This document shows positions 52,161 to 61,151 of a stretch of DNA of 64,000 nt, one piece after another. Numbering within the stretch: position 1 is the first letter of the stretch; the number at the start of each line of letters is the position of its first letter. Origin of the DNA: Chryseobacterium gambrini (lineage in GTDB: Bacteria > Bacteroidota > Bacteroidia > Flavobacteriales > Weeksellaceae). Under the pieces are notes generated by a model that saw nothing but the letters and a program-made list of their open reading frames with translations, did not search any database and was not told where the DNA came from. The position numbers were made by a program, and so were the translations under genes. Location of the stretch: assembly GCF_900156825.1 (NCBI RefSeq), contig NZ_FTOV01000002.1, forward strand, positions 310,001 through 374,000, given 5' to 3'.

Positions 52161-53135
52161 ATGAGCAAACCGATAACTGAGTTCATAGAAAAATACTACC
52201 TGCACTTCAACGCAGCTGCATTGGTGGATGCTTCTAAGGGATATGTTGCACATCTTAAGGATGGCGGAAAAATGATGATTACTCTTGCCGGAGCAATGTC
52301 TACTGCGGAGTTGGGGAAAATTCTTGCAGAGATGATCCGTCAGGATAAAGTAGATTTCATTTCTTGTACAGGGGCAAACCTTGAAGAAGATTTAATGAAT
52401 CTTGTAGCGCATTCTCACTATGAAAGAGTTCCTCACTACAGAGATCTTACGCCACAGGAAGAGTGGGATCTTTTGGAAAGAGGTCTGAACAGGGTTACAG
52501 ATACGTGTATTCCTGAAGAAGAAGCTTTCAGAAGATTACAGAAACATATCTATGAAATCTGGAAAGATGCAGATAATAAAGGAGAAAGATATTTCCCGCA
52601 CGAATACATGTACAAAATGATCCTTTCCGGAGTTTTGGAACAGTATTATGAAATTCCGAGAGAAAACTCATGGATGATCGCAGCGGCGGAGAAAAATTTG
52701 CCGATTGTAGTTCCGGGATGGGAAGATTCTACAATGGGTAATATTTTCGCATCTTACTGCATCAAAGGAGAACTTAAATTCTCTACGATGAAATCAGGGA
52801 TCGAATATATGGCTTATTTAGCAGACTGGTACACTAAAAATTCATCAGGAAAAGGAGTGGGATTCTTTCAGATTGGAGGAGGTATTGCCGGAGATTTCCC
52901 GATCTGTGTGGTTCCGATGCTGTATCAGGATATGGAAATGCATGACATTCCGTTCTGGTCTTACTTCTGTCAGATTTCAGATTCAACGACTTCTTACGGT
53001 TCTTATTCGGGAGCAGTTCCGAACGAGAAAATTACCTGGGGTAAACTGGATATTACTACACCGAAATTTATCGTTGAAAGTGATGCAACCATTTGTGCAC
53101 CATTAATGTTCTCTTATATTTTAGAAAATTCTTAA
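52161..53135 (+). CDS. Deoxyhypusine-synthase-family protein
   Basis: This 324-residue protein belongs to the deoxyhypusine synthase family. The NAD-binding and substrate segments MITLAGAMSTAELGKILAEMI, DFISCTGANLEEDL and GVGFFQIGGGIAGDFPI are present, and the catalytic lysine of the family's WGK motif is Lys295 in ITWGKLD. Eukaryotic and archaeal enzymes transfer an aminobutyl group from spermidine to eIF5A. Bacteria lack eIF5A, so bacterial homologues are thought to act on polyamines or another acceptor, for example as homospermidine synthases. No polyamine gene is adjacent. The gene has its own TATCTTTG box at 52138-52145. Confidence 0.88.
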   Translation: MSKPITEFIEKYYLHFNAAALVDASKGYVAHLKDGGKMMITLAGAMSTAELGKILAEMIRQDKVDFISCTGANLEEDLMNLVAHSHYERVPHYRDLTPQEEWDLLERGLNRVTDTCIPEEEAFRRLQKHIYEIWKDADNKGERYFPHEYMYKMILSGVLEQYYEIPRENSWMIAAAEKNLPIVVPGWEDSTMGNIFASYCIKGELKFSTMKSGIEYMAYLADWYTKNSSGKGVGFFQIGGGIAGDFPICVVPMLYQDMEMHDIPFWSYFCQISDSTTSYGSYSGAVPNEKITWGKLDITTPKFIVESDATICAPLMFSYILENS

Positions 53136-53157
53136 TCAGAATAATATAAATTTACAT

Positions 53158-53190
53158 AAAAGGCTTATTTTGTAAGCCTTTTATTTTTTT
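53158..53190 (+). terminator. Terminator after the DHS-like gene
   Basis: AAAAGGCTTA and TAAGCCTTTT form a perfect 10-bp stem with a five-base loop, followed by ATTTTTTT. The remaining 200 bp to the acyltransferase start show no gene. Confidence 0.95.
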
Positions 53191-53400
53191 AAGTAAACAT
53201 AACTCATAATTTTTTTAGAAATACATTTTTAAAATTCACAGAAACACTCTTCTATTAAGATCAAAGAGTTTTGGTTTAAGATCTTTTCATCTTTTTATAA
53301 GCGAAGCGGATTTGTGAAACAAAAATAGTTATAGATAAAAATAAAAACTCTGTGAACTTCGTGTTCAGAAAATCGATACACTAAAATATATTTATTCTAA

Positions 53401-54492
53401 TTGGAAGCTTTTCAGAAAAATAAATTCGATGCTTTAACAGGAATGCGCGCTGTTGCAGCGATTATGGTATTTGTATATCATAACCGTAAATACTGGCGTA
53501 ATGATCTGCCGTTTGAAATCATGCGTTTCATCAGCGAGTGGCACATTGGAGTAACCGTTTTCTTTGTTCTTAGTGGCTTTTTACTCGCTTACCGTTACGA
53601 AGAAAAACCTCTGGAATCCAAAAAATCTTATTTAAAATACATTTTACTGCGGATCGCCAGAATTTTTCCGCTGTACTGGATTTTACTGAGCGCTTTTTTT
53701 CTGGATGTAAAATATTCTAAAGATGTAGATACATATTTCTTACAGTATTCGCTTTTTTACTCTTTATTTGAAAAATACTCTGTCTCAGGAATCGTTCAGG
53801 CTTGGTCGCTTACGGTAGAATTTTTCTTTTATCTTCTCGCTCCGTTTTTATTTCTTTTGCTTAAAAAAAACTGGAGCTACTGTATTCTTTTTTTAGCCGG
53901 ATTTTTTCTTGTAGGTTGGGGAATCGGTTATGGTCTGCATGAATATAATGGAAATCCAGAAGGCTTTTTATATCCTCTGAAATTCATGACAGGAAGCACG
54001 TTTTTCGGAAGAAGTTCTGAGTTTTTCTTCGGAATGTTGCTGGCTTATTTAATGAAGAAAGAGAAAGGTATTCAGTTTTTAAAAAAATTAAAACGGTCTA
54101 CTTTAATGGGCGGTGTTTCAATTATTCTTTTAACTATTGCCATTGCATTTTTTGCCCGGAATAACTTTGTTCATGGAGTAGAGCGATGGGAAGGAAGACT
54201 GATTCACGAATTTTTGCTTCCAATCGCGATCATTATTTTCTTTTGGGGACTGATGTCTGAAAAAACATGGATTTCAAAGTTTCTTTCTTCAAAACTATTG
54301 ATTCTTCTGGGAAATGCCTCATTTGTGTTTTACCTGATCCATTTGAGTTATTTCAATATGAAACTCAAATCCTACATTTATCTTCCCGACAGAAATTTTG
54401 TCCTGTTGTGGATTTGTTCAATCATTATTTATCTGCTGATTGAGAAACCTCTCTATGAAAAATGCAGAAAATTAATTGCTAAAATTAAATAA
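53401..54492 (+). CDS. Acyltransferase-3 family integral membrane protein
   Basis: This 363-residue protein has about ten transmembrane helices and starts at TTG, since a TAA lies immediately upstream in frame and the next Met is inside the first helix. It has the family opening FDALTGMRAVAAIMVFVYHNRKYW with the catalytic-type histidine at residue 25 or so, and LRIARIFPLYWILL at about 84-97. Such enzymes O-acetylate or acylate sugars, peptidoglycan or surface glycans. Neighbours give no substrate hint. The family call is good; the start codon is moderately sure. Confidence 0.85.
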   Translation: MEAFQKNKFDALTGMRAVAAIMVFVYHNRKYWRNDLPFEIMRFISEWHIGVTVFFVLSGFLLAYRYEEKPLESKKSYLKYILLRIARIFPLYWILLSAFFLDVKYSKDVDTYFLQYSLFYSLFEKYSVSGIVQAWSLTVEFFFYLLAPFLFLLLKKNWSYCILFLAGFFLVGWGIGYGLHEYNGNPEGFLYPLKFMTGSTFFGRSSEFFFGMLLAYLMKKEKGIQFLKKLKRSTLMGGVSIILLTIAIAFFARNNFVHGVERWEGRLIHEFLLPIAIIIFFWGLMSEKTWISKFLSSKLLILLGNASFVFYLIHLSYFNMKLKSYIYLPDRNFVLLWICSIIIYLLIEKPLYEKCRKLIAKIK

Positions 54493-54505
54493 AACTTTTC
54501 TCGGT

Positions 54506-54652
54506 CTAATCCATCGAATTTATCAGTACAAAATAACGGTAGGCAAGAATTCCTTTCTGAATTTTTGTCAGTTTGCTTGGATCTTTATCACTTAATTTGG
54601 GTAAAATTGCCTTATTTATTGTATTCAAAAAGCGGAAAAACGATTTTTTCAT
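54506..54652 (-). CDS. Small conserved basic protein, 48 residues
   Basis: From the Met at 54652 the product is MKKSFFRFLNTINKAILPKL then a lysine/serine linker and ILAYRYFVLINSMD. I recall such short proteins with a KKSFF..NK..LP start and an AYRYYV..NSLD end as widespread in Chryseobacterium-like genomes, sometimes labelled SsrA-binding; no function is known to me. The frame is open upstream to 54709, but that leader is not of this type. It is convergent with the acyltransferase and divergent from the ATL gene. Confidence 0.6.
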   Translation of the reverse strand: MKKSFFRFLNTINKAILPKLSDKDPSKLTKIQKGILAYRYFVLINSMD

Positions 54653-54711
54653 AACTTTATATTTTACAGATTGAATTTCAATGGTCAATTCAAAAATAAT
54701 GCAAAACAAAA

Positions 54712-55008
54712 ATGGACGAAATATTTAAAAAGCAGGTTTGGGAAATCACTAAGTTAGTTCCGAAAGGCAGAGTGACGAGTTACGGAGCAATTGCCAAAGC
54801 AGTGGGCTATCCCAATCATTCCCGCCACGTTGGAAAAGCAATGGGAGGTTGTCCTAAAGATGTTCCTGCGCATCGTGTGATTTCAAGTTCAGGAAGTTTA
54901 TCAGTTCCGGAATTTCAGGAAAGACTGGAAGCAGAAGGGATTACTGTGGAAAATTTCCGGATTAAAAATTTCAAAAACCTGTTCTGGAATCCTCTGGAAG
55001 AGCTGTAA
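54712..55008 (+). CDS. Alkyltransferase-like protein (MGMT family, Cys replaced)
   Basis: This 98-residue protein is the DNA-binding domain of O6-alkylguanine-DNA alkyltransferase: VWEITKLVPKGRVTSYGAIAKAVGYPNHSRHVGKAMGGCP. The active-site PCHRV is VPAHRV, with Ala53 at the cysteine position, so it cannot transfer alkyl groups and should act like ATL proteins, which bind O6-alkylguanine and pass lesions to nucleotide excision repair. It is divergent from the 48-residue gene with only about 59 bp between. It sits close to an alpha/beta hydrolase gene, but a separate promoter (TAGTTTTG at 55084-55091) is visible for that. Confidence 0.88.
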   Translation: MDEIFKKQVWEITKLVPKGRVTSYGAIAKAVGYPNHSRHVGKAMGGCPKDVPAHRVISSSGSLSVPEFQERLEAEGITVENFRIKNFKNLFWNPLEEL

Positions 55009-55110
55009 GAAGAGAATAATTACTATTCAGCAGAGAAAAATTACGGCTGAGTCTGTTTTTTTAGGGTAAAATATGTTTAACGTTTAGTTTTGCTTCATAA
55101 AAATTAAACA

Positions 55111-55914
55111 ATGAAAACAAAAATTTTACTTTCCGCACTTTTCTTATTAACAGTTTGCTTTTCCAAAGCGCAGATGGATGATAATTTTTATCAGCCAAGT
55201 AAGGTACTTCGCCCTGTAGAAGACCTCACATATGAAAATTTTTCTCTTCCTGTAAAAAACGATACGATTACAGGAATTATTTTAAAGCCAAAATCGGGAA
55301 AAGCAAAAGGGACGGTTTTATTCTTTCACGGAGCAGGAGGAAATGTTACGACCTATTTATTCATGACGAAACCTTTGGTTGAAAATAATTTTCAGGTGGT
55401 CATGGTAGATTTCCGTGGGTATGGAAAATCAACAGGGAAACCGACTCACGTTAATATCGCATCAGATGGGCAGATTTTCTTTAATGCGATGATTCAAAGA
55501 CCCGACATTGCCAATACAAAAATTATTCTGTACGGAGCTTCCATGGGATCGCAGATTGCTGCCCATTTAGCCCGAAATAATAAAACTAAAATTGCAGGAC
55601 TGGTGATGGACGGAAGCCTTTCTTCTTTCACAGATATTGCGATGTATTACAAACCTGAACTTAAGGAAGTGATTTCCCAATACGTTGTTTCGCCGTATTC
55701 TGCCAAAGAAGATTTACAGGATACAGAAGGACTTCCCAAACTTTTTATCCACAGTAAAGAAGATAAAGAGGTTCCTTATTCGGAAGGATTTGAGAATTAT
55801 ATCAAGGCTTCTTTGCCAAAAGAGTTTTTGGAATATTCCGGAAATCATCTGGAAGCCATGAATACTCAGGCTGAAAAAATTGTTTCGGCTATTGATAAGA
55901 TGCTGAATAAATAA
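55111..55914 (+). CDS. Secreted alpha/beta hydrolase
   Basis: This 267-residue protein has a signal peptide (MKTKILLSALFLLTVCFSKAQ) and an alpha/beta-hydrolase fold: FFHGAGGNVTTY oxyanion region near residue 71, the nucleophile elbow GASMG with Ser144, an acid in HSKEDKEVPY and the catalytic histidine in SGNHLEAMN. Type is DUF/abhydrolase resembling BAAT or esterase members; substrate is unknown. It ends in a pair of strong hairpins shared with the converging htpG gene. Confidence 0.85.
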   Translation: MKTKILLSALFLLTVCFSKAQMDDNFYQPSKVLRPVEDLTYENFSLPVKNDTITGIILKPKSGKAKGTVLFFHGAGGNVTTYLFMTKPLVENNFQVVMVDFRGYGKSTGKPTHVNIASDGQIFFNAMIQRPDIANTKIILYGASMGSQIAAHLARNNKTKIAGLVMDGSLSSFTDIAMYYKPELKEVISQYVVSPYSAKEDLQDTEGLPKLFIHSKEDKEVPYSEGFENYIKASLPKEFLEYSGNHLEAMNTQAEKIVSAIDKMLNK

Positions 55915-55919
55915 GAGTT

Positions 55920-55992
55920 TTCGGTTTCGGCGGCGAAGCCGCCGAAACCGAAACCGAACAAAGAATCCGGCGGAGCAAAGCTCCGCCGGATT
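55920..55992. terminator. Two tandem GC-rich hairpins between convergent genes
   Basis: Hairpin 1 has 15-bp arms (TTCGGTTTCGGCGGC and its complement) around GAA at 55920-55952. Hairpin 2 has 13-bp arms (AATCCGGCGGAGC and its complement) around AAA at 55964-55992 and is followed by an A-run. They can end both the hydrolase and the htpG transcripts. The CGGCGGAGC arm recurs in the terminator at 61095. Confidence 0.9.
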
Positions 55993-56011
55993 CCATAAAA
56001 AAATAGTCAAT

Positions 56012-57904
56012 TTACTTTTCCAGTTGCTTATAACTTCTCTGGATGAAGTCGGTAAGCTCTTTTCCTTTCAATAAATTCTGCGAAAGTTTGGCAAGATCCA
56101 GAGCATATTTAATCAGATCTGACTTTTCCTCTGTATTTTCCGTTTTTAAAATCTGACCCGCAAGTTCGCTGTTGGAATTTACCACCAGATTATACATTTC
56201 CGGGAATCCTCCCATTCCGAACATTCCGCCGCCTCCGGTTGCCTGCATATCTTTCATTCTTCTCATAAATTCAGGTTGAGTAATGGTAAAAGGCGCATCA
56301 CTGCTGTCTAAATCTTCAAGCTGAACGGTAAATTTAGTATCATTAATAGATTCTTCAACGTTTTTCTTTAACGATTCCTTTTCAGTCTCCGTTAATTTTG
56401 AAATAACAGGTTCATCTTTTTTAATCAGATTATTGATGTGATCTGCGTCTACTCTTGCAAAAGAAATTTTATCTTTGGATGTTTCCAGTTTTTGGATAAC
56501 GTGAGGAATAATCGGAGAATCTAAAAGAAGAACTTCGTATCCTTTATCTTTTGCAGACTGGATGTAAGAGTGCTGTTCATCTGCATTAGAAGCATAAAGA
56601 ACGACCAGTTTTCCGTCTTTATCCGTTTGAGTAGGCTTGATCTTTTCTTCCAGTTCATTCCAAAGGAAATATTTTCCGTCAGTGGTTGGATAAAGAGTGA
56701 ATTTATCAGCTTTTTCTGCAAATTTTTCTTCGGTAACGATTCCGTATTCGATCACTACTTTAATGTCGTTCCATTTTTTCTCATAATCTTCACGGTTTTC
56801 GTTAATTAAAGATGCCATTTTGTCGGCAACTTTTTTCGTGATGTATGATGAAATTTTCTTCACGGCTCCATCAGCCTGAAGATAAGAACGGGAAACGTTC
56901 AGTGGAATATCCGGAGAATCGATCACGCCGCGCAGAAGCATTAAGAAATCCGGTACGATTCCTTTCACTTCATCGGTTACGAAAACCTGATTCTGGTATA
57001 ACTGAATCTTATCTTTTTCAATATTTAAATTATTGTTCAGTTTCGGGAAGAATAAAATCCCCGTTAAATTGAACGGATAATCTACATTGAGGTGAATGTT
57101 AAACAAAGGTTCCTCAAACTGCATGGGATACAATTCGTGGTAGAACTTCATATAATCTTCATTCGTCAGTTCGCTTGGTGCAATAGTCCATGCCGGAGTC
57201 GGATTGTTGATAATATTGTCAACTTCTTCTGTTTCTGCAACCGCATCTTCAGGAGCATCTTCCGGTAAAGGAAGTGTATGTGTTTTTGTCCCGAATTTAA
57301 TTGGAACAGGCATAAATTTGTTATACTTCAACAACAGTTCACGGATCTTTCCTTCTTCCAGAAACTCTGTAGAATCTTCTGCAATGTGAAGAATAATTTC
57401 AGTTCCTCTGTCTGTTTTATCCGTAGTTTCTTCTAAAGTAAATTCAGGGCTTCCGTCGCAGATCCAACGAACTGCAGGTTCATCTTTGTAAGATTTGGTA
57501 AGAATTTCTACTTTTTCTGCAACCATAAAGGCAGAGTAAAATCCGAGTCCGAAATGTCCGATAATTCCTGAATCTTTTGCGGTGTCTTTGTATTTTTCCA
57601 GAAATTCTTCAGCACCCGAAAAAGCAACCTGATTGATGTATTTTTCAACTTCTTCACCCGTCATCCCGATTCCCTGATCGATGATGTGAAGTTTTTTGTT
57701 TTCTTTATCTACTTTTACTTCAATCTTCGGATTTCCGTATTCCACTTTTGCTTCACCAATGCCTGTTAAATGTTTTAGCTTTAACGTAGCATCCGTTGCG
57801 TTGGAAATTAACTCTCTTAAGAATATTTCGTGGTCACTGTAAAGAAATTTTTTAATAAGCGGGAAAATATTTTCCACAGATACATTAATATTTCCTTTAG
57901 TCAT
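56012..57904 (-). CDS. htpG: Chaperone HtpG (Hsp90)
   Basis: This 630-residue ATP-dependent chaperone shows the GHKL nucleotide pocket in its N-terminal domain: LRELISNATDATLK at about residues 23-37, DQGIGMT near 76, and GHFGLGFYSAF near 118-128. Middle and C-terminal dimerisation domains follow with normal length. It is a single leftward gene that ends at the tandem hairpins. Two tandem TGACATTT copies lie 61-76 bp upstream and may be part of a stress-response promoter. Confidence 0.97.
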   Translation of the reverse strand: MTKGNINVSVENIFPLIKKFLYSDHEIFLRELISNATDATLKLKHLTGIGEAKVEYGNPKIEVKVDKENKKLHIIDQGIGMTGEEVEKYINQVAFSGAEEFLEKYKDTAKDSGIIGHFGLGFYSAFMVAEKVEILTKSYKDEPAVRWICDGSPEFTLEETTDKTDRGTEIILHIAEDSTEFLEEGKIRELLLKYNKFMPVPIKFGTKTHTLPLPEDAPEDAVAETEEVDNIINNPTPAWTIAPSELTNEDYMKFYHELYPMQFEEPLFNIHLNVDYPFNLTGILFFPKLNNNLNIEKDKIQLYQNQVFVTDEVKGIVPDFLMLLRGVIDSPDIPLNVSRSYLQADGAVKKISSYITKKVADKMASLINENREDYEKKWNDIKVVIEYGIVTEEKFAEKADKFTLYPTTDGKYFLWNELEEKIKPTQTDKDGKLVVLYASNADEQHSYIQSAKDKGYEVLLLDSPIIPHVIQKLETSKDKISFARVDADHINNLIKKDEPVISKLTETEKESLKKNVEESINDTKFTVQLEDLDSSDAPFTITQPEFMRRMKDMQATGGGGMFGMGGFPEMYNLVVNSNSELAGQILKTENTEEKSDLIKYALDLAKLSQNLLKGKELTDFIQRSYKQLEK

Positions 57905-57964
57905 AATAATTTTGGTTTTTTAATTTTCTATACTTTCTCAAAAAAAATACCGTTTTCAGGAAAG

Positions 57965-57980
57965 TGACATTTTGACATTT
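57965..57980. promoter_or_regulatory. Tandem TGACATTT repeat upstream of htpG
   Basis: Two exact adjacent copies of TGACATTT occupy 57965-57972 and 57973-57980; on the htpG strand they read AAATGTCA twice. A heat-shock regulator site is possible but unproven. The other 280 bp between htpG and the S9 gene contain no gene. Confidence 0.4.
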
Positions 57981-58187
57981 TTTCAGAATTTCTTTTAAGT
58001 GAATTTAAATTCAACTACAAAAATCATAAAGACAATTTGTAAAGCATTTATTGGAATATTTAGACTTTTAAGCAGAACAGATAGAATCTTTTGCCATTTT
58101 GTGGTTAAATAGTTTATCCTGAAAATACCTCTGCAATGAAGATTTATCCGCAAAAAGCCTTATTTTTAGTTCTTAAAATATTTAATA

Positions 58188-61085
58188 ATGAATTTGAAAA
58201 GTGCAGTTTTGCTTCTGCTTCTCATGGCTTCGTATGTCTATGGGCAGAAAAAACCATTGGATCATTCGGTTTATGATAATTGGCAGAATATCGGAGCCAG
58301 AAAAATATCCAATGACGGAAAATGGGTAGGATATTCGGTAGATGTGCAGGAAGGAAATCCCGATCTGTATTTGCATTCGGTGAAAAATAAAAACACAAAG
58401 AAATTTCCGAGAGCTACAAAAATGGAATTTACCAACGATTCCAGATTTGCAGTTTTCCAGATCCGTCCTTTTTACAAGGATATAAAAGCCGTAAAAGATA
58501 AAAAATTAAAACAGAACAAACTGACCAAAGACACCCTCGCTGTTTTTGATTTCACTAAAGGAACGACAGAGAAAATTCCTAATGTAAAAGGATTCAAAAT
58601 TCCGGAAAAGGGAGGTTCTTTCGTGGCTTATCTGTTAGAAAATATGAAAGATAAATCTTCCGACAGTGCTTCAGACAAAGATGATGACGACGAAAACAAA
58701 GATGATGATACTAAGGCAAAACCATTACAGTTGGTGATCAGAAATCTTTTAGACGGAAAAAGTACAACGTATGACAATGTAGTTCGCTATCAGTTCAGCA
58801 AAAATGGAAAACAGCTTGTTTTTGTTACAAAAAAACCGGAAGAAAAACCTAAAAAAGGGAAGGAAGAGAAAAAAGATTCATTGGAAGATAAATCTTTGGC
58901 TAAAAAAGATACGGATAAATCCAAACCTAAGAAATATACGCTTCAGACCGTTCAGGTTGTTGATCTTAAAACAGGAAACGCTAATAAAATCTCAGAAATG
59001 GAGGGAGATTTCTCACAGCTTGCATTTGATGAAGAAGGAAATCAGTTAGCTTTTGTTGGAACCTCTTCTGCACAGAATGATCTGGTTAAACTTTACCAAT
59101 TGTATTATTTTAATTTTAAAGGAAATAAAAATAAAACGGTAACCAACGATCATTCTCAAATGAAGAAAAACTGGGTAATTTCTGAAAACCGTTTACCGAT
59201 ATTCAGTAAAAACGGAAAACAGTTGTATTTCGGGGTGGCTCCGAAACCTGTTGCAAAAGACACTACATTGATTGCAAACGATCATGCTGTGGTTGATATC
59301 TGGAATTATAAAGATGATTATCTTCAAACGGTTCAGTTAAAAGAATTGAGAAATGATCTTAAAAAATCTTATGCTGCCGTAATGCAGACCGACAAACCGG
59401 AATTTTTTACCAATATCGACGGAGAAGATCTCGATACTTTACGGCTGGTGAATGAAGGAAATGCAGAGTTTGTATTGGGAATTACAAGTGTAAACAATCG
59501 CATTCCGTCACAATGGGAAGGTTCTGAAAAGAAAACCTATTTTATTATCGACAATAAAACAGGCGAAAGAACAGAAATCATTAAAAACCTGAATGGCTCA
59601 GTTGCCGTTTCTCCGTTGGGAAAATTTGTTGTGATTTTCGACAGAGAAAAAGGACAATGGCTGAGTTATAATGTAAAAACAAAACAGACAGTACCGCTCA
59701 ATAAAGATTTGTCCGTTTCTTTTGTGGATGAAGAATTCGACATGCCGGATTTTCCTAGCGCATATGGAATCGCATCTTGGACGGATAATGATGAATCCGT
59801 TATCATCAAAGAGCGATACGATCTTTGGGAGTTTTTTCCGGAAGGCTCTAAAAAGCCCAGAAACATCACCAACGGATTCGGGCGCAACAACAAGATTACT
59901 TTTGATACGTACGATTTAGACAAAGACATTAAAAGTGTAAACCGTAAAAAAACGATCTATTTATCAGCATTTGATAATGTTTCCAAAGCCAATGGGATTT
60001 TTAAAACGACCATTCAGTCAGATTCCGATCCTGTAAAAATTCAAATGGAAAATGTCTGGGGATATCGCAGTCTTCAGAAAGCGAAGAATGCAGAAGATTA
60101 TATTTTAGTAAAAGAATCCTATACCGATTCTCCGAATATTTTTACGACTTCCGATTTTAAAAATCAGGAAAAATTAAGCAGCACGAATCCTCAGCAAAGT
60201 CTTTACAATTGGGGGACAAGTGAATTGGTCAATTGGAAAACTCCGAAAGGAAATTCGTCGACAGGTGTTCTCTACAAACCTGAAAATTTTGATCCTAACA
60301 AAAAATATCCAATGATTGTTTATTTCTACGAAAAACTTTCGGATAATCTGAACCGTTACGTAGCACCGTCTCCAACTCCTTCAAGATTAAATATTTCGTA
60401 TTTTGTAAGCAACGGATATCTTGTTTTTACACCTGATATTTCATATGTCGATGGTTTTCCGGGAGAATCTGCAATGGAATATATCAATTCCGGTGTTGAA
60501 AAACTGAAAGAAAATTCATGGGTGAATGGTTCAAAAATAGGAATTCAGGGACAAAGCTGGGGTGGTTATCAGGTTGCGTATCTCATTGCACATACCGATA
60601 TGTACGCCGCAGCATGGAGTGGTGCTCCTGTCGTGAACATGACTTCTGCATACGGCGGAATAAGATGGTCTTCAGGAATGAACCGACAGTTTCAGTACGA
60701 AAAATCACAAAGCAGGTTAGGGAAAAACCTCTGGGAAGCGCCAGAACTGTATATTAAAAATTCACCGCTTTTTACCATTGATCAAGTGAAAACTCCGGTG
60801 GTAATTATGAGTAACGACAGAGACGGAGCTGTTCCGTGGTATCAGGGAATTGAAATGTTTACCGCACTGCGCCGTTTAGGAAAACCGGCTTGGCTGTTAA
60901 ATTATAATGGTGACGACCATAATCTTATAAAACGCCAGAACCGAAAAGATATTCAGATCCGCGAACAGCAGTTTTTCGATTATTATCTTAAAGATTCGAA
61001 AGCACCGGTCTGGATGACGAAAGGAATTCCTGCAACCCAAAAGGGAAAAGACTGGGGATTTGAATTAACCGATGAAAAACCTTAG
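58188..61085 (+). CDS. Secreted S9-family prolyl oligopeptidase-like serine peptidase
   Basis: This 965-residue enzyme has a signal peptide (MNLKSAVLLLLLMASYVYGQ), an N-terminal beta-propeller with WD-like repeats containing a highly charged insertion at about residues 160-260 (runs of Asp/Glu and Lys), and a C-terminal alpha/beta-hydrolase peptidase domain. The catalytic serine is Ser790 in IQGQSWGGYQ; the acid lies in MSNDRDGAVPW and the histidine in DDHNL. It trims oligopeptides in the periplasm. It is a single gene followed by a strong terminator. Confidence 0.93.
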   Translation: MNLKSAVLLLLLMASYVYGQKKPLDHSVYDNWQNIGARKISNDGKWVGYSVDVQEGNPDLYLHSVKNKNTKKFPRATKMEFTNDSRFAVFQIRPFYKDIKAVKDKKLKQNKLTKDTLAVFDFTKGTTEKIPNVKGFKIPEKGGSFVAYLLENMKDKSSDSASDKDDDDENKDDDTKAKPLQLVIRNLLDGKSTTYDNVVRYQFSKNGKQLVFVTKKPEEKPKKGKEEKKDSLEDKSLAKKDTDKSKPKKYTLQTVQVVDLKTGNANKISEMEGDFSQLAFDEEGNQLAFVGTSSAQNDLVKLYQLYYFNFKGNKNKTVTNDHSQMKKNWVISENRLPIFSKNGKQLYFGVAPKPVAKDTTLIANDHAVVDIWNYKDDYLQTVQLKELRNDLKKSYAAVMQTDKPEFFTNIDGEDLDTLRLVNEGNAEFVLGITSVNNRIPSQWEGSEKKTYFIIDNKTGERTEIIKNLNGSVAVSPLGKFVVIFDREKGQWLSYNVKTKQTVPLNKDLSVSFVDEEFDMPDFPSAYGIASWTDNDESVIIKERYDLWEFFPEGSKKPRNITNGFGRNNKITFDTYDLDKDIKSVNRKKTIYLSAFDNVSKANGIFKTTIQSDSDPVKIQMENVWGYRSLQKAKNAEDYILVKESYTDSPNIFTTSDFKNQEKLSSTNPQQSLYNWGTSELVNWKTPKGNSSTGVLYKPENFDPNKKYPMIVYFYEKLSDNLNRYVAPSPTPSRLNISYFVSNGYLVFTPDISYVDGFPGESAMEYINSGVEKLKENSWVNGSKIGIQGQSWGGYQVAYLIAHTDMYAAAWSGAPVVNMTSAYGGIRWSSGMNRQFQYEKSQSRLGKNLWEAPELYIKNSPLFTIDQVKTPVVIMSNDRDGAVPWYQGIEMFTALRRLGKPAWLLNYNGDDHNLIKRQNRKDIQIREQQFFDYYLKDSKAPVWMTKGIPATQKGKDWGFELTDEKP

Positions 61086-61094
61086 TGTATAAAC

Positions 61095-61131
61095 AAAACC
61101 TCGGCGGAGCTGAAAGCTCCGCCGAGGTTTT
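61095..61131. terminator. Terminator between the S9 gene and recA
   Basis: AAACCTCGGCGGAGCT and its complement form a 16-bp stem with a GAA loop and a T-run on the plus strand and A-run on the left. It separates convergent genes and shares its CGGCGGAGC arm with the hairpin at 55964. Confidence 0.95.
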
Positions 61132-61151
61132 TTATCGCGTTATCAAAAAAC

